Positions 9,919 through 21,620 are shown, counted from the first letter of the stretch. The stretch: DNA of 64,000 bases from Cephalotus follicularis (GCA_001972305.1 BDDD01002941.1:87137-151136); one strand, 5' to 3'. Notes: a model not told the origin generated them from the sequence alone. Program-made: numbers and translations.

Positions 9919-11175
9919 ATGAAGTTTATTACTGAAATTGGCTATAAGAATGATGACCCAGAATTAAAAAGAGAGTATTTATTAAAATTAAAAGATTTAA
10001 TAACAAATGAACCTTCAACATCAACCAGTCAACCTTATACATTACAAAAAATATTCCAAAGATTTGAAAACTCACCAACACGAAATATAACCTTACAAGA
10101 TTTACAAAAGGAAATCAAAGATACTAAACAAGAATTACAAAAATTTAAACAGAAAACTAAGAAACAAATTATACATTTAGAACAAATTTTATTACAAAAA
10201 CATTCGTCTTCCTCTTCTTCTGATAAAGAAATTGAACCAATTAATCCTATTGATCTAGAAAATCAAGGAGAAACGTCAACCAAATTTATCAATATGATAG
10301 AAAGAATAACTTATCAAAAATGGCATATTAACATTATTATCACAATACAATATTCTTTTAAACTCCAAACAACTGCCCTAATAGATTCAGGTGCACAAAT
10401 GAATTGTATGCAAGAATGATTAATTCCAACAAAGTATTTTGAAAAAACAAAACAAAAGTTGTCTACTGCAAATGGTGAAAACCTTAGAGTCAATTTCAAA
10501 GTTACTGATGTTCATATCTGTAACGAAGATATTTGCATTAAACAATCATTTATTCTAGTTAAAGATTTAGACATAAGAATAATCCTAGATCAACCATTTT
10601 TAGAAATTATTAAATCATTTAAAGTAAAAACTGAAGGAATTACGAAAAAAATATTTCAACAAAAAATTCTATTTGCTTTCAATAAAAAACCTATTACTAA
10701 AGATATTAACCTCTTAAAAACATTTTCTTTATTTAAAGAACATTCTGTAAATTTAATAAAAACAAAAGAAAATCATTTGTATTTTATGAAACAAGAAGTA
10801 TCAAATAAAAAACTTGAACAACATTTACAAACTTCACAAATTAGAGAAAAGATTAATTCATTAAAAAATAACATAATTAATAATATTTGTTCAGATCTTC
10901 CCGATGCCTTTTGGCATCAGAAACGACATATGGTGTCCTTACTATATGAAAAAGATTTTACTGAACAAAACATTCCCACTAAAGTAAGACCAATTCAAAT
11001 GACTTATAAATTAATGGAACATTGTAAAAAAGAAATTCAAGAATTATTAAATAAAAGATTAATTAGGCCTAGTAAGTCTCTATGGAGCTGTGCAGCATTC
11101 TATGTTAATAAAAACTCGGATATTGAATGAGGAACACCAAGGTTAGTCATAAATTACAAACCATTAAACACTGCT
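9919..11175 (+). pseudogene. EPRV aspartic protease and start of reverse transcriptase
   Basis: At 9919-10419 a coiled-coil-like segment leads to the aspartic protease motif ALIDSGAQMN (about 10372-10400). The frame at 10459-11130 continues protease-like sequence (KDLDIRIILDQPFLEIIK) and then the caulimovirid RT entry, with VRPIQMTYKLMEHCKKEIQ, RLIRPSKSLWSCAAFYVNK, and just downstream RLVINYKPLN. These words are strongly characteristic of Caulimoviridae polymerases. The RT palm with YxDD and the RNase H are not found downstream. It is a broken fossil. Confidence 0.85.
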
Positions 11176-11304
11176 CTACAATGGATCAGGCATCCTATTC
11201 CAAACAAAAAATATTTACTCAAAAGATTAACTGAGTCAGATTCAACTATCTCTTTTAAACATTACGAATGAAATGTTATATCATTTGATACTACCAGTAA
11301 AATT

Positions 11305-12264
11305 ATGAATGATATATTTATTCCATATTCATCATTTTCAAAAATAAATATTGAAGATATTTTAACATTTTTAAAAGAACAACATTTCAAATACTTATAT
11401 ACATTTTACAAAAAGATTCAAACCAATGATTTAATATTGTCAAAAATAAAATTAGATTTGTTCATTACTCATGGTGAAACTATTACAACCAGTCGAAAAT
11501 CTATTCTGTTTGCTAAAAAATTTCCAGACATTGTTACAGATAAAGAACAATTACCAACTTCATCCTTTATTATTTGTTTTAATATTGATCCTAACCAAGA
11601 ATGTCAGCAAGCTTGCTCGAGATTACAAGAAGCAATGGAATCTATTAAAGACGCTTTATCTCCCACTGAGATAAAGAAGATTATGAGTGACACTTTGTCT
11701 CCCACTGAGACAGAGAAAATTATGAGTGATACTTTATCCTCCACTAAGGTAAGGATAAGATTCCTGCAAAAGAATGAAAAACGTTTGCAATCATTGTGTG
11801 TGCTTGAAAAAATTCTTGTGTGTGATATCACTATCATTTGTTCTGTGTGCATGAAAACATTGAGTGTGAAAATTCCATTTACAGACAAGTTACTATTTAA
11901 CAATAGTAACCGCACTCATCCAAATCCATATAAAAAGAGTTCGTTCTTTCATTCATTCATAAAATGTCAGACACAATGGAAATACCGTCACTTGACAAAA
12001 CAAGAAGAAAGAAAAAAACTTTCATCTCCCACTGAGATAGAAGAAAACACTTTATCTCCCACTGAGATAGAGATAAGAAATTCAAGAGCATTCTTCTTTC
12101 CTAACACTATTTTTAAAAAACTAAGAGACTACAACCTTGAAGGAATTATAGAAACCATTCAAGAAATGAGGCGTCAAAATCTATTCAATAATTTTTCAGG
12201 TAATTCAAGACTTCCTCAGATACATTCTTTCAAACCCTCAACAATTCCCAAAAATTTCTGTTAG
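11305..12264 (+). pseudogene. EPRV ORF of unknown function with LSPTEI repeats
   Basis: An open frame of 319 codons begins MNDIFIPYSSFSKINIEDI and has FITHGETITTSRKSILFAKK near residue 52. Residues about 117-150 hold three tandem copies of a D[AT]LSPTE[IT]..IMS unit, and two more LSPTEI copies lie near residue 243. The DNA of each unit forms a short hairpin. I do not recognise the family. It lies where RT and RNase H or a downstream ORF would be expected, so it may be a separate viral ORF (transactivator-like position) or unrelated captured sequence. Fossil. Confidence 0.55.
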
Positions 12265-12284
12265 TCATTTATCTTATTATTTTC

Positions 12285-12979
12285 CAGAAAACCAACAAAT
12301 CCAGTGCCCAAAGATACTAGACACTTGTCAATCCATACCAATAGATAAATATTATTGTACCTGCCATTTGGCATATACAATTTACACAGCCTGCTGGGAT
12401 CTATCAGGTCCCAAAGAGTATATTTTCCAAAATAAAACAATTACTCCACAATTCCTCATGGATCATGGCATGCTTCAACAAGTTGTTTTTTCAGACTTAA
12501 GCCATTTCCAACACTTTGGAAGAAAAATAAAAATTATTGGATTAGATCTGATGGTTCGAGGATTTAAGGGCATCCAGGCAATAATTGCATCCACACCTCC
12601 AGAATTTATTCACAGTATAAAGCCTGCCAGACATCTAATACAAATTTAAGGGTACCATCATATCCCACAACTGTTTCCACATTTGATCCAAATAGAACTA
12701 TGGGACTGTTCCCGTCCTCTTCAACAACAGATTCGCCATTGGACAGCAAGAACAATTACCACCAAATGGAACCATTGCTACCTTCCTTTTAATTTCATAC
12801 TTATCGCTGAAGATCTCATACAAAAAATTTATTCAACACAATCCCATATTCATATCAGTCTCAAAAATCAAATAGATTGCGACCCACTAATAGAAGTTAA
12901 CAGAAGAGAAATGATCGAAAACACTGACCATCGCAAAACACTCTCAGAAAATAGAACCCTTAATCAATGGATGAGATAA
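12285..12979 (+). pseudogene. EPRV 3' ORFs of unknown function
   Basis: Two frames lie at 12368-12649 and 12683-12979. Upstream of and into the first is a cysteine- and histidine-containing stretch (YYCTCHLAYTIYTACWDLSG), followed by FLMDHGMLQQVVFSDLSHF and GFKGIQAIIASTPPEF. The second contains RPLQQQIRHWTARTI and WNHCYLPFNFILIAEDLI. They look like parts of one former reading region close to the viral 3' end. No domain is recognised. They sit before the promoter at 13163, the usual place for the last caulimovirid ORF. Confidence 0.5.
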
Positions 12980-13170
12980 AAGGATTCCACTTTGAAGAAA
13001 AGACCAATCACCACAAAAAATCAGTACAAATTACGGCAGAATAGTCAACATCGTAGCCGCCATTCACTATTTGAAGCACTCAGAAGACAAGATACTATTC
13101 ATGAACAGTAACTCTACTAGACAAGTTACTATTCACAAATAGTAAACCCACTCTACAAGGCTTATATATA
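12980..13170 (+). promoter_or_regulatory. EPRV pregenomic promoter region with TATA box
   Basis: TATATATA at 13163-13170 is followed by AAGCCTTCCTTACTCATTCA, matching the second copy at 14831. The arrangement (end of coding region, TATA box, then a long leader before a Met-tRNA primer site) is that of the caulimovirid pregenomic RNA promoter. Upstream, the word ACAAGTTACTATTCA recurs with variation between 13090 and 13140. Confidence 0.65.
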
Positions 13171-14429
13171 CCAAGCCTTCCTTACTCATTCATCAAGCAA
13201 ATTTTCAAGAAGCAATTTTTTTCAACAAGTCTCCAACAAATAATTCTCTCAAACCCCTTTAACAAGTCTTTCAATTCTCCAACCAATTCCCCAAAAATTT
13301 TCTCTCTAGTTGTAAACACTTAGAGTCTATGTGTAAACACTTGAGTCTTGTAACCCTCCACCAGTATTGAAGTATTGTAAGCATACCGGCATAAGATCCG
13401 GTAACCATTTCAAGTAAGTCTGTACATACTCCAGTTTCTATGTAAGTGTTTTTTTCAAGCAAACTTTGTACATAGTTTATGCAATCAATTTTCAAGTAAG
13501 TATTATTCTACGATTATGATTACTATTCATTGAGTTTTCACTATTATGATCACTATTCATTGAGTTTTCACTATTATGATCACTATTCATTGAGTTTATT
13601 ATTCACTATTCATTGAGTTTACTATTCACTATTCATGAGTTTTCACTATTCATTAAATAAAATTTTAACTTATCCATGGACATGATCGGTTAATCCGTCT
13701 GACAGTGTGGAGAAAGTTAATTTAAGTATTTTATTTATTTTGTTTAAGACCCATCGATAAGGACGGTTGTACCGCCTCACAGAGTGGTGGCTTAAATTTT
13801 AAATTCAGTCATTTACTTTCAGTACTGAAAAGACCCATCTACATAGGACTGCGTCCTCCAGTGTGGTGTCTTTTCATTTAAATTAATGCAATTTACATCT
13901 AGCATTTGAAAAGGTCCATCTACATAGGACAACGTCCTGCCAGTGTGGAACCTTTTCCATTTCACTTCTTCATATCATTTGCTCTCAATTAATTTACTTT
14001 ATTTCAGTAAATCATTCCAGTTATCTGGTCCCCAGTAATTTCAATTCATTTATATACTTTCAGTCACTATAATTAGTATTTCAATTCTGTATTTAAATTC
14101 CAGTCTTTGTTAGAAATTATATCTGCTTCTACTTTCTTTTTTAATTTTGGTTTTACTTTATCCCTTTATCTGTTATTTATCTTTGCTTAAATTGCTAATA
14201 GCTTCCGTTCCCCAAATGAGTAAATCATTACAGTTATCTAGTTCCCACTAATTTCAATTCATTTATATACTTTCAGTCACTATAATTAGTATTTCAATTA
14301 TGTATTTAAATTTCAGTCTTTGTTTGAAATTATATCTGCTTCTACTTTTTTCTTTAATTTTGGCTTTACTTTATCCCTTTATCTGTTATTTATCTTTGCT
14401 TAAATTGCTAATAGCTTCCGTTCCCCAAA
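13171..14429 (+). promoter_or_regulatory. EPRV leader with hairpin array
   Basis: About 1.26 kb separates the TATA box from the primer site at 14430; it is long partly because of an internal duplication. In order it contains a CT-rich start, a stretch with GTAAACACTTGAGTCTTG (about 13313-13360), ACTATTCATTGAGT repeats (13524-13650), an AATAAA within 13655-13662 that could serve in polyadenylation, four hairpins (13667-13957) matching those at 1754-2044, and a CT/T-rich run to the primer site. Confidence 0.65.
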
Positions 14430-14430
14430 T
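13999..14430 (+). repeat. Tandem duplication of about 220 bp in the EPRV leader
   Basis: The stretch from about 13999 to 14214 is repeated at about 14220-14436 with a few percent difference. Both units start around AGTAAATCATT.CAGTTATCT and end with CCGTTCCCCAAATG. Only the second is followed by the primer-binding site. Confidence 0.85.
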
Positions 14431-14442
14431 GGTATCAGAGCC
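14430..14442 (+). promoter_or_regulatory. EPRV primer-binding site, second
   Basis: TGGTATCAGAGCC, complementary to initiator Met tRNA, with the same flanks (TTCCCCAAA before, AAAATCCCTGGA after) as the site at 2304. It marks the end of the middle EPRV copy. Confidence 0.8.
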
Positions 14443-15245
14443 AAAATCCCTGGAAAGTTAATTTAAGTATTTTATATATTTTGTTTAAGACCCATCGATA
14501 AGGACGGTTGTACTGCCTGACAGAGTGGTGGCTTAAATTTTAAATTCAGTTATTTACTTTCAGTACTGAAAAGACCCATCTACATAGGACTGCGTCCTCC
14601 AGTGTGGTGTCTTTTCATTTAAATTAATGCAATTTACATTTAGCATTTCAAAAGGTCCATCTACATAGGACAGCGTCCTGCCAGTGTGGAACCTTTTCCA
14701 TTTCTCTTCTTCATATCATTTGCTCTCAATTAATTTACTTTATTTCAGTAAATCATTCCAGTTATCTGGTCCCCAGTAATTTCAATTTATTTATATACTT
14801 TCAGTCACTATAATTAGTATTTCAATTCTGTATATATACCAAGCCTTCCTTACTCATTCATCAAGCAAATTTTCAAGAAGCAATTTCTTTCAACAAGTCT
14901 CCAACAAACAATTCTCTCAAACCCTTTTCACAAGTCTTTTTCTCTCTAGTTGTAAACATTTAGAGTCTAAGTGTAAACACTTGAGTCTTGTAACCTTCCA
15001 CAAGTATTGAAGAATTGTAAGCATACCGGCATAAGATCCGACAACCATTTCAAGTAAGTCTGTACATACTCCAGTTTCTATGTAAGTGTTTTTTTTTTCA
15101 AGTAAGATTTGTACATAGTTTATGCAATCAATTTTCAAATATGTATTATTCTACGATTATGATTACTATTTATTGAGTTTTCACTATTATGATCACTATT
15201 CATTGAGTTTACTATTCACTATTCATTAAATAAAATTTTAACTTA
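14443..15245 (+). other. EPRV fragment, rearranged leader and promoter
   Basis: Right after the primer site the sequence re-enters the leader with three of the hairpins (about 14484-14700), then jumps near 14830 to the TATA box (14831-14838) and first part of the leader, and then to the ACTATTCATTGAGT repeats at 15165-15225. The order is scrambled relative to 13171-14429. No coding function. Confidence 0.75.
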
Positions 15246-15565
15246 TCCATCGACATGTGAACAAAGATTATTAATTATGTTGTTTTTTAATGAATTAATC
15301 TTTTCTCTAATTTGTGAAGTTTGTAAATGTTGTTCAAGTTTTTTATTTGATACTTCTTGTTTCATAAAATACAAATAATTTTCTTTTGTTTTTATTAAAT
15401 TTACAGAATGTTCACAAATTAAAGAAAATGTTTTTAAGAGGTTAATATCTTTAGTAATAGGTTTTTCATTGAAAGCAAATAGAATTTTTTGTTGAAATAT
15501 TTTTGTCGTAATTCCTTCAGTTTTTACTTTAAATGGTTTAATAATTTCTAATAATGGTTGACCAA
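15246..15565 (-). pseudogene. EPRV fragment, protease-to-RT linker (minus strand)
   Basis: On the minus strand this matches 10600-10890, with FAFNEKPITKDINLLKTFSL and MKQEVSNKKLEQHLQTSQI visible. It is inverted relative to its neighbours, another rearrangement in the EPRV cluster. Confidence 0.8.
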
Positions 15566-16340
15566 CCTCAAAAGATTTCAAACAAAGAGAAAATAGAGGA
15601 AAAAGAAAATTTGTAAAAACCAAATAAAAAAGTGTATCATTGTTATTTTTGTGGATTATGTAATCATGTTAGAAAAGATTGTCACAATAAATTAAAAATT
15701 GGAAACCTAGAACCTAAAATTTCTTCAAATTTAGAAACAAACTCTGAAAAAGAACTCCCAATAAATAAAATAAATAAATCATTTGAAATCAATAAAGATA
15801 TGATTAGAAAATATTTTCTACAAGAAAAATATTTGCAAAAAAGAAACATATTCTTTGAAATTTATTCTGAGCATGAACAAAACGGTATTCGAACTACATG
15901 GTATGAGTTTATGATTAAAATCAAGTCTCATGTTATGTTTTTTAACTATTTACCTATTTATATTAGTCAACAAGAAAATAAAAAAGAAAAAATCAAAAAT
16001 AATGAACCATTTGAAATTAATAAATGTTTGATTGGAAAAGATTTCCTTCAAGAAAAATATTTACAAAAAAGAATCAAATTCTTTAAAAAATATTCTGAAG
16101 AAGAACAAAATAATATTAAAAAATCATGGTATGAACTCATGATTACGATCAAGGCTCATGTTATGTTTTTTGACTATTTACCAATTTATATTAGTCAACA
16201 ACATAACAACAAAGATAAAGATTTTGAAAAAGAAAAAATTTTACAAGATAACGATTTAAAAAATAAAAATCATTTTAAAAATTATTTTGAAGAAGAAAAT
16301 ATTTATTCATTGCCTAAAGAAATTGAAACTTGTATTGGGT
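15566..16340 (+). pseudogene. EPRV fragment, coat-protein-like region
   Basis: The open frame from 15632 starts at the zinc knuckle (CYFCGLCNHVRKDC) and contains both halves of the internal duplication: one block ending near 15975 and a second ending near 16207. It is more open than the equivalent at 8.9-9.9 kb, with no break across the duplicated blocks. It ends abruptly at the TA repeat. The duplication therefore existed before the copies separated. The piece is a fragment of the gene, not a complete one. Confidence 0.7.
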
Positions 16341-16372
16341 TTATATATATATATATATATATATACATACAT
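16341..16372. repeat. (TA)n microsatellite
   Basis: An alternating TA run leads into ACATACATACAATACACATA and sits exactly at the junction between EPRV and LTR-like DNA. Confidence 0.9.
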
Positions 16373-16400
16373 ACAATACACATACATTCACAATCAATAG

Positions 16401-16598
16401 CCCCTCACGGTCATCTCGGCTAGTCACCTTGACAGGCATCTCATTAGGTGACTTTTACGGCCATCTCAATTAGTGGTGACCTCTGCGGTTATCTCTATTG
16501 GTGGTGACCTTTTCGGTCATCTCTATCGATAGTGACCTAAACGCTCATCTCTGTTGTGGTGACCTTTACAGTCATCTCTGTCGGCGGTGACCCTTAGG
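16401..16598. repeat. Minisatellite, about 31-bp unit, roughly six copies
   Basis: Units follow the pattern GGTGACC, a short T/A run, CGGTCATCTCT, then a variable GGT-rich link. Copies differ by several bases, so the array is not recent. Confidence 0.85.
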
Positions 16599-16739
16599 GA
16601 TCCTAACTATACAATTCCTTACAATTCAATTCCTTACAATACGATTCCTTAGGATATGTTTGCTCTTCTCTGCCGTTTAACAATATTAGCATAGGTTTAC
16701 TCTTCTTTGTATGTTTACTCCTCTCTACTATCTAACATC

Positions 16740-16895
16740 GATCTGCTCTACAGCTTTGTGGACAGGTCTGCTCTAAAGTCTCATGGCGTAGGTCTTCTCT
16801 GCCGCTTGCTCTGCATTCCTGTGGCGCAGGTCTTCTTTGCCACCTCATGGACAAGTCTGCTCTTAGTCTTGTGGCGCAGGTCTTCTCTGTCGGGA
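16740..16895. repeat. Degenerate minisatellite with GTGGCGCAGGTCTTCTCTGC units
   Basis: Four to five units alternate GGCG(C/T)AGGTCTTCT with GGACA(A/G)GTCTGCTCT. The open frame across it (16707-16907) looks like a by-product of the repeat. Confidence 0.7.
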
Positions 16896-17776
16896 TCTAG
16901 TCCCTAGTATAAGATATACCATATAATTGCCTCATGTACAAAGTCTGTTTTCAAGTACTGAGGTATTTCTTCTAGGAAAGCGCCGACGCTCTAATTAGAA
17001 GCGTCGACGGTCTAAGGAATTAGCAGTCAATAACATATGGCTATTAAACAGCTCTAACCCAATTCAGGCAATATCATCACTCGACCCAAGGGAGTCATAA
17101 GCGTTGGGGACCGATTCCAAATCAAAAGCTAAAGTAGAACTTTAATCCATATTTCTAGCAACATTCCATATCAATTCATAACAATACTATTTATCATATC
17201 ATAATGGAAAATACTATTCATAGCAGATATAATTACATGTATCAATTTAAGGCGTATGAGTAGAACCTACCTCGATATATGTCGAGCTATGACTCTAGAA
17301 GAACTTTCTGTAAAAATCGTTTGCAGATTTGGAAGATTCTGCTGTTGGACTCTCGATTCAATCCTTTCTTCAAGCTTTATACGTTGCTAAAAGATCAGCT
17401 ATCCTTTCTTTGCTTCACCCCAGGCTTCCTCTCTTAGGTTTGTTCTCTCACTATCTTCCTCTAGATCCGGAGATGAGAAGATAAAATGAGAGCAAAAGGG
17501 AGAGTGTCTAACTCTCTAGACAAAGGCGTTTCCTTTGTCTCTTCCAGAATTATGAGACAATGAGGTCCTACATCACACAAATATCCCATTTATTTGAGCG
17601 AAAGACTCTAGAACGCACTACAAACCGCCTTTCTCAAAATGGCTGGCCCAACACACTCCCCTTCATTTCCATGGCCCAAGTTCATCCCAATGAGAAGAAG
17701 AAATGATATCATGCCTAATTACGATTTCACAATATTATTTATTACAATTATTTGCATAAAATTTCGGGGCATTACA

Positions 17777-18405
17777 GTGCGTGTCCATTCGAATACTCTT
17801 AAACCTTAATACATATACTCATCTTGACAATATAAGCTCTAACTATTCAGTATAAATCCTTAACATGAATACTCAACATTTACAACTCTTAAAACATTCA
17901 ATATCTATATCTTATTACAACATAAATTCATTCATAACATAATCCACATTATCTTATACAATCCATACAAAAACTATAAAGTAAAACCGTCCTTAGATCT
18001 CTACTCTATGCATCCCTGCTATCACTAATCTCTCTGTTCATATCCACTGCCACTTGCCCCTGAACCATCATACCTGAAAATAATATAGGTGTCCCATCCT
18101 GAAGGATGGGTTAGCCATACGGTCAAGCGGGACATACATGCATGAGGAATGAATGCACATATAGCAGTATATCCATGGTATGCATGAATAGTAATCACAG
18201 TTTAACCTTGTCATGGAAATAATACATGTACAATTATAATTAACAAATCCATATATATATAGTCGTCATATACCAACATATATATATATAGACTGTTAAC
18301 CTAATCATACACTCATATCCATCCATCTATCAGGCAATCAGGAAATTAACTATATATACATTGTCCTATACCAGCATATATATACAATCCCTTGTGTGAG
18401 GTGAA
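17777..18405. other. Noncoding stretch, probably minus-strand LTR remnant
   Basis: AT-rich with several TATATATA runs (18250-18400). A hairpin CCCATCC/GGATGGG at 18093-18110 matches hairpins in other Tekay-type LTRs here (36775, 30828). No ORF is convincing. I read it as part of a further decayed LTR but cannot define its ends. Confidence 0.4.
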
Positions 18406-21400
18406 TCTAGGAACTGATACCAACCATAGGCCAACCTATATCGGTGCTTTATTACAACCTAAAGAGAAGCAGGATTTATGTTAACTTTTGGAAGAGTTCA
18501 GAGATTGTTTCACTTGGAGCTATGATCAAATGCTAGGCTTGGACAGGTGGCTCATTGAATATCAGTTTCCAATCAAAGAAGGATTCCAATCGTATAAACA
18601 ACCGTTGAGGCGAATGACCAATTAGGTCACTTTAAAGGTAAAGGTAGTGATTGAATGACTATTATCGGCTGGATTTATACGAACGGCCAGATATGTATAA
18701 TGGATTTCTAACATTGTCCCAATCATTAAAAAAAATGGTAAATTTTGTGTTGGTGTGGATTTCAGGAATTTGAATGTGGCCACACCAAAAGATGAATACC
18801 CGATGCCTATGGCCGATTTACTAATTGATCGAGGTATAGGAAATGAAATGTTTTCATTCATGGACGGCCACTCTGGGTGTAATCAAATCTTTATCGTAGA
18901 AAAGGATGTACTTAAAATGGCATTTAGGTGCCCAGGATCATTAGGCACTTATGAATGGATAGTGATGTCATTCGGTTTAAAGAATGCTGGTGTAACTTAC
19001 CAAAGGGCAATGAATGCCATTTTAATTGAGATGATCGACCAGTTCCTAGAAGTTTATATAGATGATGTTGTGGTGAAAGGAAAAAACATGAATGACCACA
19101 CTGTCAGCCTACAAAAAGTGTTTGAACGAATGCGAGCCCACTACCTCTAAATGAACCCAAGCAAATGTGCTTTTGGTGTATCAGTTGAGAATTTCTTGGG
19201 ATTTTTTTATTCATAACATGGGGAGTGATGTGGATGAGAGTAAGTAGAGGGTCATTATCGATGCAAAGCCCCCTACTTCGAAGAAGGAGTTACAACGGTT
19301 TATTGGCCAAATAAATTTTCTTTGACATTTAATCTCCAACTCGGCCATAAAGATTCAAGCTTTCTCACCATCGCTGAAGCTCAAGGATTCAAAAGAATTT
19401 AAGTGAGAGCAGTCACACCAACATGCATTTGATAAGATAAATGAGTATTTGTCTCACCCGCCGGTATTAGCACCACCTAATTTGAATCGTTGTTGCTTTA
19501 TTTTTTGGTCGTTAATGAGTCAATAGAATGTCTTTTAGCTCATAAAGATGAATCAAGAATAGAAAACTAGGGTTTTGACTTTGGTCGAAGTTAAATACTC
19601 GACTATTGAAAATTTGTGTTTAGGGTTGTATTTCGTTGCTTGAAAATTTAGGCATTATTTAATTTATTCTGTTGTACAAGTTATTTCAAAAACAGATATG
19701 ATTAAATATATGTTAAATCGGATGATTCTTAGCGGTCATATTGGAAAATGTTGTTTAGCTTTAACTGAATTAATTTCCAATATATTCTTCAAAAGGCAAT
19801 CAAGGGTCAAGCTTTGGTAGATTTTTTAGCCGATCATTCCTGCCTAGAGGTACCATTAGAAAACCAACGAGCAATGGAATATTTTTCAATATCACAAACC
19901 CTTTGAAAATTATTGATTTATGTATCTAGCACTGTTTGGTCGCAGGAGTTGGAATTATAATTATATCTCCCGTCGGTCGAAGAACAAAAACTTCCTTTCA
20001 ATGGGGTTCGATGCACGAATAATTAGGCCAAAATATGAGGCCTCGATTATTGGGTTAGTAATTATAATCGAAATGGGTTTTTTGGTCGTTCAAATCATGG
20101 GAGACTCGCAGTTAGTCTTGAAACAATTGACTGAAGCATACAAGTGTATCAGTCAGTCACTTGTGACTGGAGAATACACTCACAGTTAGACATGTTCCAC
20201 GGGCCCAAAACTGTGAGGCAAACGAGTTGGCTCAATTGGCATCAGGATTGATGATGCCTGAAGGGATCATGAACAAGATGGTGAAAAACGAGAAACAAAT
20301 GTTGCCATCCATTAAAGAAAGGAGAACGGTCGAGAGCTTGTTCCATGTGGATATCACCCCGGCCGATTGGTGATTTCATATAATCAAATATTTTAAAAAT
20401 CCGAGCAAAGGGTTAAAAGAAAGCTTAAAATCTTAGCTCTCAATTATTGTCTGTATGATGGAAAGTTATACAAGAAAGGGCATGGTGGTTTGCTTTTGAG
20501 ATGATTGGGATTTGAGGAGGCTATGCAAGTCATGATGGAGGTACATGAAGGGACTTGTGGGCACATCAATCTGGTCTTAAAATGTGTTGGCTGATTAGGA
20601 GATATGAATGTTTTGGCCAACCATTATGACCAATTGTATTTAATATGCAAAGGGGTGCCGAGCTTGTCAAAGGCACGGTGATATTCAAAATGTCCCTGCG
20701 TTGGAACTTCATCCAATTGTAAAACCGTGGTCATTTAGGGGTTGGGAAATCGATTTGATTGGGAAAATATACCTAGCATCATCTAAGCAGCATACATTTA
20801 TTATTGTGACGACCGACTACTTTACTGAGTGGGTAGAAGCTAAACCCATGAGGAAGGTAGAGCAATCGAACGTTATTGACTTGATTTACATCATCCATCG
20901 GTATGGTCTACCAGAAACTATCACGACCAATCAAGGTGCAGTATTTCTGGAAGCCATGTATGAGAGTTTGCCGAGAGTTATGATTTCAAAATCTTGCATT
21001 CAACCCCCCATTATTCTTAAGCTAATGGCCAGGATGAGGCATCAAACAAGATGATTATAAATATCTTGGAAAATATGATAGAGGATAATAATAGGGATTG
21101 GCACATGTTGCTTTCCGAGGTTTTGTGGGTGTATAGAACTTCACGACGGTCATGAACTGGTGTTAATCCATTTTCTTTGACATACGGCCGTAACGCGGTA
21201 ATCCCAATGGAAACAACCGTAAGATCAGAATGGGTGGCATTGCAACATGAATTGACCCCAGCAGAGTATATGGAGGCCTTGATTATGGAGTTGGGGGGCT
21301 TGGATAAAGAATGGTTGAGAGCTTTTCATATCCAAGTGCAGAAAGAAAAAGTGGCCAAAGCATACAATAAACGTTTAAGGCCAAAATTTTTGCTGAGGGA

Positions 21401-21620
21401 GATTTGGTATGGAAAATAATCATACCAATGGGATGGAAGGATCCTAAATATGGAAAATGGTCCATAGTCCCCAAAATGGGAAAGACCATTTAGGGTTCAT
21501 AAGGTTTGAAAAGGAGGGTCCAATTGGTTAGCAAGTTTGGAACGACAACCTTATGCAAGGTATATTATGTTGGAAAGGCTCAAAAATGCGGAAGAGAACA
21601 TTAATGAACATTCGGGTTAA
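18406..21620 (+). mobile_element. Tat-lineage Ty3/gypsy pol fragment
   Basis: This fragment has RT, RNase H, a second RNase H-like region and integrase but no identified LTRs. At 18755-19150 the RT reads MDFRNLNVATPKDEYPMPMA, FMDGHSGCNQIFI, FGLKNAGVTYQRAMN and VYIDDVVVK. RNase H-like DNA lies near 19300-19760, and a second RNase H domain near 19920-20250, as in Tat/Ogre elements. Integrase shows CRACQRHGD (about 20660), then FIIVTTDYFTEWVEAKPM and YGLPETITTNQGAVF at 20701-21054, and PAEYMEAL to the end near 21419. It is an old copy with ten or more breaks. Confidence 0.85.

Larger units (their letters stand above)
2304..14429 (+). mobile_element. Endogenous pararetrovirus, middle copy, interrupted by a Tekay element
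   Basis: This copy runs from one Met-tRNA primer site (2304) to the next (14430). Without the inserted 6.15-kb chromovirus it is close to 6 kb, shorter than the 7-8 kb usual for Caulimoviridae. In order it holds the primer site, a short ORF start near 8698, a coat-protein-like region with a zinc knuckle, an aspartic protease, the beginning of an RT, two or three ORFs of unknown function, a TATA box and a long leader. No LTRs flank it, which separates it from LTR elements. It is an old, broken fossil with well over ten breaks and no full polymerase. Confidence 0.75.
16373..17776 (-). mobile_element. Tekay-type LTR remnant (minus strand)
   Basis: The plus-strand end GGGGCATTACA at 17776 is, on the minus strand, TGTAATGCCCCGAAATTTTA, a typical start of a Tekay-type LTR. 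The other end is not clear. Two minisatellites lie inside, and near 16980-17015 the words GCGCCGACGCTC and GCGTCGACGG occur, resembling the palindromic words of the Sirevirus LTRs. No coding sequence. It may be a solo or truncated LTR. Confidence 0.55.
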
